NCBI RefSeq assembly: GCF_004305975.1
Contig: NZ_BHZI01000006.1
Coordinates: 1 to 48,999 of the forward strand
Direction of reading: 5' to 3'
DNA: 48,999 nucleotides
Origin: Streptomyces otsuchiensis
Lineage (GTDB): Bacteria > Actinomycetota > Actinomycetes > Streptomycetales > Streptomycetaceae
Each line of letters starts with the position of its first letter. Positions within the stretch are counted from its first letter, which is position 1. Of the stretch, positions 41,920-47,856 are shown piece by piece. Made by a program: the position numbers and the translations under genes. The notes beneath the pieces were generated by a model. The model did no database searches. It was not told where the DNA came from and saw only the letters and a program-made list of their open reading frames with translations.

Positions 41920-43287
41920 GTGGACGTCACACTGCTCGGTACCGGCGACCCGGCGGGCCTGCCCCGCCCCGGGTGCCCCTGCGCCGCCTGTTCCCGCGCC
42001 GCCTCCGGCGGTGGCAGGGCCGCCACCAGCGTGCTGGTGGACCAGGTGCTGCTGCTGGACCTGACCCCCGGGGCCGCGATGGCCGCAGCGCGCGCCGGGC
42101 GCACACTGCACGGCGTGCGTCAGGTGCTGCTCACCCATCCGCACGACGGCCCGGCCGTCGATTTCCCCGACGACCTGCCGCCACCGGTGCGCGTCCCGGA
42201 CGGCCGGGAGCTGACCCTGCTCAGCGGACACCGGGTGCGCGCCGTCGCCCTGGACGCCCCCGGCACCGGCTACGCGGTCAGCGGGCCGGACGGCCAGCGG
42301 CTGCTGTATCTGCCGCCCGGCGGCTCACCGGCCGGGCTGAGCGACGACGAGGCCCAGTTCGACGTGGTGCTGCTGGACGTCGTCGGACGGCCGGACGCCC
42401 TGGCGCGGCTGCGCGCCGGCGGAGCCGTCACCTGGAACACGGACGTGGTCGCCGTCCATCTGGGCCACGACGCCCCGGCGGGTCCGGAGCTGGAACGCCG
42501 GCTGGCGGCGGCGGGCGCCCGCGCGATGCCGGACGGCGGCACCCTGCGTGCCGGTGACCCGCCGGACGCGCCCGAGGTGCCGCGCCGCACGCTGCTGCTG
42601 GGCGCACCGGGTTCCGGGGTGTCGGAGGAGGCGGTGCGGCGGCTGGCGACCTTCCCCACGGTGGTGCGGGTGCTGCCCGGCGGGGGCACGCCCGCCTCGG
42701 GTGTGGAGGGCGTCCGGCGTGCCGACGGCAGCGTCGCCACGGGGCCGGGCACCGGGTCGTCCGGCGCCGGGGCCCCCGGCGGCGGGGCCCCCGGCGGCGG
42801 GGAGGCGGCCCGGATGGCGGACGGGAGCGGCTCCCATGACGGTGACCGGCTGCCCGAGGACGGCCCGGCGGCCGGTTCCGCCCTCGCCGCGGGCCGCTAC
42901 CACCCGCCGGGCTGGACCACCACCGTCACCACGGAGCTGCTGCCGCTGCTGCGGGAGGACGGTCCCCCGCTGCTGGTCGACTCGCTGACCCGCTGGCTCG
43001 CGGCCACCCACACCACCGGCCCGCGCTCCGTCGCACGCGGCGCCGCCCGGCCGGGGCCGGGGTTCGGGCTGCCGGCCGGCTACCCCTCCCGGGTGGCCGA
43101 CGCCGTACGGCACTGTCCGCGCCCGCTGGTCCTGGTGAGCGACCAGCCGCAGCCGGGCGCCGCCCCGCCCGGGGACCGGGACGGGCGGTTCGCCGCCGAG
43201 CTGGCACGGCTGAACGCGGCGGTCGCCGCCGAGTGCGAGGAGGTCCTGCTGATCATCGCCGGCCTGCCGCTGCGGCTGCGTTCCTGA
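41920..43287 (+). CDS. metallo-beta-lactamase-like / CobU-like fusion with degenerate kinase motifs
   Basis: 455-aa protein. Residues 1 to about 215 resemble the PhnP/MBL fold: LLGTGDPAGLPRPGCPCAACS and LLTHPHDGP, where the usual HxHxDH is incomplete. From about 222 the chain aligns with CobU (adenosylcobinamide kinase/guanylyltransferase), but the P-loop G-x-x-R-S-G-K-S reads GAPGSGVS (residues 228-235), losing the Lys (Val234) and Arg (Gly231). The HRxRRP stretch carrying the guanylylated His reads RYHPPGW, and VSNEVG reads VSDQPQ. A Gly/Ala-rich insertion (about 268-320) lies between. The frame is intact and GC-rich throughout, so this is a gene with doubtful CobU activity. Followed by cobT. 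Confidence 0.82.
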   Translation: MDVTLLGTGDPAGLPRPGCPCAACSRAASGGGRAATSVLVDQVLLLDLTPGAAMAAARAGRTLHGVRQVLLTHPHDGPAVDFPDDLPPPVRVPDGRELTLLSGHRVRAVALDAPGTGYAVSGPDGQRLLYLPPGGSPAGLSDDEAQFDVVLLDVVGRPDALARLRAGGAVTWNTDVVAVHLGHDAPAGPELERRLAAAGARAMPDGGTLRAGDPPDAPEVPRRTLLLGAPGSGVSEEAVRRLATFPTVVRVLPGGGTPASGVEGVRRADGSVATGPGTGSSGAGAPGGGAPGGGEAARMADGSGSHDGDRLPEDGPAAGSALAAGRYHPPGWTTTVTTELLPLLREDGPPLLVDSLTRWLAATHTTGPRSVARGAARPGPGFGLPAGYPSRVADAVRHCPRPLVLVSDQPQPGAAPPGDRDGRFAAELARLNAAVAAECEEVLLIIAGLPLRLRS

Positions 43288-43434
43288 CCCGGCGCTCCCG
43301 GGCCGGCCCCGCTGTCCGGCTGTCCGTGTCCGGCTGTCCCGCTGTCCCGCTGCCCCGCTGTCCCGCTGCCTCACGTCGCCGCTGAGGCGTGGCCCCGGAG
43401 GAGCGGCGGCGTCGCTGCCGGTAATCTCGTGCGC

Positions 43435-44649
43435 ATGACCGAGAGCACCCTGAATCTCGACGAGTTCGGCGATCTGATCGAACGTCCGAACGCCGGCGTC
43501 CGGCGCGCCGCGGAGTCCTGGCGGGTGCGCACCGGCCTGCCGCCCGCCGCGCTCGGCCGCCTGGACGAACTGGGCCTGTGGCTGTCGGCGGCGCAGGGGC
43601 AGGTGCCGGTCTCCCCCGTGCGCTCGCCCCGGCTGGTGGTCTTCGCCGGTGATCACGGCATCGCCGCGCGGGATGTCTCCGGCCACGAGCGGGCCTCCCC
43701 CGGTGACGCCGAGGCGGATACCGGCGACGCCGAGGCGGCGCCCGGGGCCGGTCCTGGCAGTGGCGCCGGAGCGGTCCGGCAGGTCCGTGACCTGCTCGAC
43801 GGGCGCGGCCCGGTGGCCGTGCTGGCCCGTCAGGCCGACGTTCCGGTGCGGGTCGTCGACGTCTCCCTCGACTGCGACCAGGACCTGTTGCCGTCCGAGA
43901 TCACCCGGCACCGGGTCCGCCGCGGCTCGGCGCCCCTGGACACCGGCGACGCCATCAGCCTTGAGGAGGCAGAGCGCGCGTTCCGTCTCGGGGTCGCGGT
44001 GGCGGACGAGGAGGCCGACTCCGGCAGCGATCTGCTGGCGCTCGGGGACCTCTCCGTCGGCGGTACCACCGCGGCGGGTGTGGTGATCGCGGCGCTCTGC
44101 GGCACGGACGCCTCGGTGGTGACCGGGCGCGGCGGGGCGGGTATCGACGATCTGGCGTGGATGCGCAAGTGCGCGGCCATCCGTGACGGTCTGCGCCGGG
44201 CCCGCCCGGTCCTCGGCGACCAGCTGCAGCTGCTGGCCACCTCCGGTGGCGCCGACCTGGCGGCGATGACCGGCTTCCTGCTCCAGTGCGCGGTCCGCCG
44301 GACCCCGGTGATCCTGGACGGTGTGGTCTCCGCCGCGTGCGCGCTGCTGGGACAGCGGGTGGCGTTCCGGGCGGTGGACTGGTGGATTCCGGGCCAGGTC
44401 AGCGGGGAGCCGGGGCAGGCCAAGGCCCTGGACCGGATGGCGATGCGGCCGCTGCTGGATCACGGGGTGACGGTCGGCGGGGGCGCGGGGGCGCTGCTGG
44501 CGCTGCCGATGGTGCGCGCCGCCGCCGCGCTGGCGGCCGAACTGCCGGTGGACGGCGGCGACGACGCCCGTGGGGACGGTTCCCCTGCCGAGGCTCCGGC
44601 GGCCGGGCCGGTGTCACCGGAGGATGACAGCCTGGCCGAGGCCACCTGA
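43435..44649 (+). CDS. cobT: CobT-like nicotinate-nucleotide-dimethylbenzimidazole phosphoribosyltransferase
   Basis: 404-aa protein clearly of the CobT family (PPAALGRLDELGLWLSAAQG, VVFAGDHGIAARDVS, DLSVGGTTAAGVVIAAL, ILDGVVSAACALLGQR), which activates the lower ligand of cobalamin. However, the C-terminal motif GEGTGA that carries the catalytic Glu (Glu317 in Salmonella) reads GGGAGA, with Gly349 (GGG codon, 44479-44481) in its place; GEMGxxNTT reads GDLSVGGTT, and the loop after GDHG holds an Asp/Ala/Gly-rich insertion instead of the usual T-x-x-M motif. Activity is therefore doubtful. Start: ATG 43435, 7 nt after TAATCT, probably leaderless. Confidence 0.88.
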   Translation: MTESTLNLDEFGDLIERPNAGVRRAAESWRVRTGLPPAALGRLDELGLWLSAAQGQVPVSPVRSPRLVVFAGDHGIAARDVSGHERASPGDAEADTGDAEAAPGAGPGSGAGAVRQVRDLLDGRGPVAVLARQADVPVRVVDVSLDCDQDLLPSEITRHRVRRGSAPLDTGDAISLEEAERAFRLGVAVADEEADSGSDLLALGDLSVGGTTAAGVVIAALCGTDASVVTGRGGAGIDDLAWMRKCAAIRDGLRRARPVLGDQLQLLATSGGADLAAMTGFLLQCAVRRTPVILDGVVSAACALLGQRVAFRAVDWWIPGQVSGEPGQAKALDRMAMRPLLDHGVTVGGGAGALLALPMVRAAAALAAELPVDGGDDARGDGSPAEAPAAGPVSPEDDSLAEAT

Positions 44650-44688
44650 CGCCGAAAGGTGCGCCGCCGCGCTGCTCGGCGGTGTAGT

Positions 44689-44710
44689 CAGAGGGTGGTC
44701 AGAGGGTGGT
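44689..44710. repeat. perfect 11-bp tandem duplication over a stop codon
   Basis: CAGAGGGTGGT occurs twice head-to-tail (44689-44699, 44700-44710). The minus-strand deacetylase gene ends in it, so its last codons and stop are duplicated. Confidence 0.8.
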
Positions 44711-45454
44711 GAACTCCACCCCCTGGGCGCGCAGTTGACCGAGCGCGGTGTCGAGTGCGGCGACGGTACCCGACCGGTCGCCGCCGCCGTCGTGGCACAG
44801 CACGATGTCACCCGCGCGGGCGCCCAGCACGGTCCGCGCGATGCGGGCCGGGGGTGGCGGTCGCCAGTCCTTGGGGTCCACGCTCCAGTCGACGGGCGTC
44901 AGCCCCTGGTCGCGGGCCGCGCCGAGGACTGTCCGTGACCAGCCGCCGGCCGGGGCGCGGAAGAGCACCGGCGCGCGGCCGGTCGCCTCCGAGACCACCC
45001 GCTGGGTGCGGCGCAGTTCCTCGGCGACGAGGTCCGGGGGCAGGGCCGCGAAGGGCTGGGTGTGGGTGTAGCTGTGGTTGCCGATCGTGTGGCCGGCCGC
45101 GAGGGTCCGGCGCAGCAGTTCCGGGTGGTGGGCGGCGCGTTCGCCGATGACGAAGAAGGTCGCCCGCACATCGTGGGAGTCCAGTACGTCGAGCAGTCGC
45201 GGGGTCCACGTGGGGTCCGGTCCGTCGTCCACGGTGAGCGCGACCGGGGACGCGCCGGTCCGCCCGGGCCCGGCGGCCGGAACGCTGAACAGGGGCCCGC
45301 GCGCGAGCAGGGGGCGCCGCGCCGGGGCGTCGGCCCGCCAGGACTCCGCCCGGCGCACCAGGCTCCACCCCGACTGCGCCAGACGGGCGCGCCACGGGCC
45401 GGCACCGCCCGTACCCCCGCGCCGCGGTGGCGCGGGATGAGTCCCGTCGTTCAC
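44699..45454 (-). CDS. polysaccharide deacetylase (NodB-type carbohydrate esterase 4)
   Basis: 251-aa metal-dependent deacetylase that removes N-acetyl groups from chitooligosaccharide, peptidoglycan or another surface polysaccharide. Motif 1 TVDDGPDP supplies the catalytic base and metal Asp, motif 2 HSYTH the two metal His, then RAPAGGWS, and a late LCHDGGGDR with the acid His. The N-terminal 60 residues are basic and linker-like; no clean signal peptide is seen, so location is uncertain. The GTG start (45454) overlaps the stop of the glycosyltransferase in GTGA, which indicates one operon and probably one surface-glycan pathway. Confidence 0.9.
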   Translation of the reverse strand: MNDGTHPAPPRRGGTGGAGPWRARLAQSGWSLVRRAESWRADAPARRPLLARGPLFSVPAAGPGRTGASPVALTVDDGPDPTWTPRLLDVLDSHDVRATFFVIGERAAHHPELLRRTLAAGHTIGNHSYTHTQPFAALPPDLVAEELRRTQRVVSEATGRAPVLFRAPAGGWSRTVLGAARDQGLTPVDWSVDPKDWRPPPPARIARTVLGARAGDIVLCHDGGGDRSGTVAALDTALGQLRAQGVEFTTL

Positions 45455-46590
45455 GCCACCCTCGTTCCCGGCGCGTCCGCGCCGCGCTGTCCGTGGGAGG
45501 CGTCCGCTCCGGCGGTGGGAACTCCGGCGGTGGGAACAGCGGCGGTGGGAACTCCGGCGGTGGGAGCGCGTCCCGCGCTCGCGGCGAACCCGCGGTCGAA
45601 ACGGGAGCGTACCCAGCCGGTGGCGGCGCCCAGGCCGATCTGCACGTTGACCAGCAGGTGCAGTCCGACGAAGAACGGCAGGAACCGGAGCCCCCGTTCG
45701 CGGTGGACGAACCGGATGAGCGAGGGGTCGGCGGCGGCGAACACGAGCGCACCGCCCACCGGAAGCGCCGCCAGCGCGGGGTGGAACGCGGCCAGCGGCG
45801 CGCTCGCGAGGGTGAGGAACGCCGCGGCGACCCCGAGCCCGCTGTTGGCGCGGAGCGCGCCGGGACGCCGGCGGTGCGCGGCGGCGAACGGCAACAGGTA
45901 CTGGGCGCGGCGGAACTGTTCGCGCAGCATCCGGCCGAGCCGGTGCTCCTCGTCGTGCGCCGCCTCGATGCGGTCGGTGAGCCGGATGGTGTAACGGGCC
46001 GACAGCCTCTCGCTGTACTCCACGTCCTCGCTGTCCCGCAGCGCCGGGTCGAACGGCCCCACCTCCTCGAAGACATGACGCGGGAGCGCCGCCGCGGCGA
46101 AGTAGGCGGTGGGGGTGGGGCCCACGCCCCGGCGTCGCCAGTGGTGCGCGTGCAGGGTCCGGTACCACTCCACCGGCCCGTCGTCCACGAGGGGTTCGGC
46201 GGCGATGATGCCGTGCACACAGCCCAGCCGCGGGTCCTCGGCGAGCATCTGGACCGCGTTCTCCAGCGACGCGGGGGAGAGCGCCTGGTCGGAGTCGAGG
46301 AAGAACAGGACGTCGCCGGTGGCGGCTGCCGCTCCCCTGTTGCGGGCCGCGGAGACGCCTTCGTTGCGTTCGGCGCGCAGGACGCGGCACCCGAAGCGGC
46401 GTGCCACCTCCACGGAGGCGTCGGTGGAGGCGTCGTCCGAGACGATCACCTCGTACGGCTGGAGGGTCTGTGCGGCGACCGAGGTGAGGCACAGCTCCAG
46501 GGTCCTGGCGTAGTTGTAGTTGGGGATGACCACGGAGACCCGGGCCGTGGGACGTGAGCTGTCGGCGGTGGGCGCGGGGGACGCGGTCAC
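45451..46590 (-). CDS. family 2 glycosyltransferase with C-terminal membrane segments
   Basis: 379-aa inverting GT-A transferase. N-terminus: VSVVIPNYNYARTLELCL, then VSDDASTDAS, RNRGAAAATGDVLFFLDSD (DxD metal motif) and EVGPFDPALRDSEDVEYSERL in the acceptor region. Two or three hydrophobic helices at about residues 255-345 anchor it in the membrane. The C-terminus ends in pentapeptide repeats (PTAGV type) encoded by a 15-bp tandem repeat. Donor and acceptor sugars are unknown. Coupled to the polysaccharide deacetylase by a 4-nt overlap, it probably adds sugar that the partner modifies. Confidence 0.9.
   Translation of the reverse strand: MTASPAPTADSSRPTARVSVVIPNYNYARTLELCLTSVAAQTLQPYEVIVSDDASTDASVEVARRFGCRVLRAERNEGVSAARNRGAAAATGDVLFFLDSDQALSPASLENAVQMLAEDPRLGCVHGIIAAEPLVDDGPVEWYRTLHAHHWRRRGVGPTPTAYFAAAALPRHVFEEVGPFDPALRDSEDVEYSERLSARYTIRLTDRIEAAHDEEHRLGRMLREQFRRAQYLLPFAAAHRRRPGALRANSGLGVAAAFLTLASAPLAAFHPALAALPVGGALVFAAADPSLIRFVHRERGLRFLPFFVGLHLLVNVQIGLGAATGWVRSRFDRGFAASAGRAPTAGVPTAAVPTAGVPTAGADASHGQRGADAPGTRVA
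45511..45570. repeat. 15-bp tandem repeat, four copies
   Basis: GGCGGTGGGAACTCC-type units at 45511, 45526, 45541 and 45556 (third copy identical to the first; the second and fourth vary). They lie in frame at the 3' end of the glycosyltransferase gene and encode a pentapeptide repeat, so copy-number changes would not shift the frame. Confidence 0.85.
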
Positions 46591-46675
46591 GGTGACCTCC
46601 AGGAGGGGGCGTTCGGGCAGGGGGAGCCACCGGCCGCGCGCTCCGGCGCGGCCGGCGGTCCGGTCTTCCGTGGTG

Positions 46676-47629
46676 TCAGACGGCCTCGTCGAGGGTCCGG
46701 CGCAGTTCCCGGGGCAGCTCCAGGTCGGCGGCCGCCAGGCACTCGTCGAGCTGGGCGACGGAGCTGACTCCGACGATCGGTACGACGGTGGGGGTGCCGC
46801 CGATCAGCCACGCCAGGACCACCTGGACGGGGCTGGCCCCCAGTTCCTCGGAGACCTTGGCGAGGGCCCGCAGCCGGCGGTCGGTCCCCGGGTGGTCGTA
46901 GTGCTCCGGGAGCGGCTGTCCCGGGCGGCTGTAGGCCCCCCAGATCAGCGTGGTGTAGGCGAAGAGGGTGAGACCGTGGCTGTGCACGTAGTCGAGCAGT
47001 TCGTCACTGGCGTGGACGTGGCCTCCCTCGGGGAGGGTGGTGTTCGGCCGGGGCCGGACGTAGGAGTAGCGCTGCTGGACCGCCGTGTAGGGGGTCCAGC
47101 CGCGCCGCTCGGCCAGCGCGCGGGTCTCGGCGAGCCGCCAGGCGGTGTGGTTGCTCGCGCCGAGCGAGCGGACCGTGCCGTCGGTGACCGCCTGGTGGAA
47201 GGCGGCCAGGGTCTCCTCGTCGGGTATGACCCGGTCCTCGCGGTGCGCGTAGTAGAGGTCGAGGTGGTCGACGCCCAGGCGGCGCAGGGAGCCCTCCAGC
47301 TGGGTCCGGACCACCTCCGGCGCGAGTCCTTCGGCGCCTCCGTCGGCCCCGAGGCCGGAACCCACCTTCGAGGCGATGGTGAGGCGGTCCCGGCCGCCCC
47401 GGTCGGCGAGCCAGCGGCCCACCACGCTCTCGCTCTCGCCGCCCTCACCGCCGGGCACCCAGAACGAGTAGCAGTTGGCGGTGTCGATGGTGGTGCCGCC
47501 CGCCTCCACGAAGCGGTCCAGGATGGCGAAGGACGTCTCCTCGTCCACGGTGGTGCCGAACGGCATGGCGCCCAGGGTGAGTGCGCTGACCCGCGTTCCG
47601 GCGGCCTCGTCCAGGGGTCGCTGCTGCAT
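46676..47629 (-). CDS. aldo/keto reductase
   Basis: 317-aa NADPH-dependent oxidoreductase of the AKR superfamily, reducing aldehydes or ketones. The catalytic tetrad is complete: Asp49 (TIDTANCY), Tyr54, Lys88 (TIASKVG) and His129 (LYYAHRED). The C-terminal cofactor region includes VVLAWLIGGTPTVVPIVGVSS. Length is normal. The ATG at 47629 has GGAGGAACG directly upstream; the extended frame to 47986 is Pro/Arg-rich and rejected. A palindrome (47771-47786) lies 142 bp upstream and may be an operator. Substrate unknown. Confidence 0.92.
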   Translation of the reverse strand: MQQRPLDEAAGTRVSALTLGAMPFGTTVDEETSFAILDRFVEAGGTTIDTANCYSFWVPGGEGGESESVVGRWLADRGGRDRLTIASKVGSGLGADGGAEGLAPEVVRTQLEGSLRRLGVDHLDLYYAHREDRVIPDEETLAAFHQAVTDGTVRSLGASNHTAWRLAETRALAERRGWTPYTAVQQRYSYVRPRPNTTLPEGGHVHASDELLDYVHSHGLTLFAYTTLIWGAYSRPGQPLPEHYDHPGTDRRLRALAKVSEELGASPVQVVLAWLIGGTPTVVPIVGVSSVAQLDECLAAADLELPRELRRTLDEAV

Positions 47630-47770
47630 CGTTCCTCCGAGAGTTCTGGTGGGTCGGGGTGGCGGCGGGACCCGCTGGGCCACCCAGGGTGATCGTGAGG
47701 ACACCGTAGGAGCATCGCCGCTGTTCCGGGACACTTCCGAAATGATCCGGTCGCTTCGGAGCGCCCGGTC

Positions 47771-47786
47771 TACGACGTTCGTCGTA
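47771..47786. promoter_or_regulatory. TetR-type palindrome upstream of aldo/keto reductase
   Basis: TACGACG-TT-CGTCGTA, perfect 7-bp arms, 16 bp in all, in the 227-bp gap before the aldo/keto reductase. The symmetry and half-site resemble TetR-family operators. No regulator gene is in the window. Confidence 0.4.
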
Positions 47787-47856
47787 CGGTTCGTGCCACC
47801 GGGTACGACCGAGCCGGCGTGGCGCCGCGGCCGGTGGGGGCCACGGCCCGGCGACG

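Noticed and set aside
41920-43287. Frameshift or pseudogene explanation for the odd CobU half
   Set aside because: The frame is continuous with normal G/C third positions and a recognisable C-terminus (LARLNAAVAAECEEVLLIIAG), so divergence rather than a frameshift explains the lost motifs.
42325-44463. 712-codon minus-strand open frame
   Set aside because: Spans two plus-strand genes and their intergenic gap, with Gln/Arg/Gly-rich translation; not a plausible protein.
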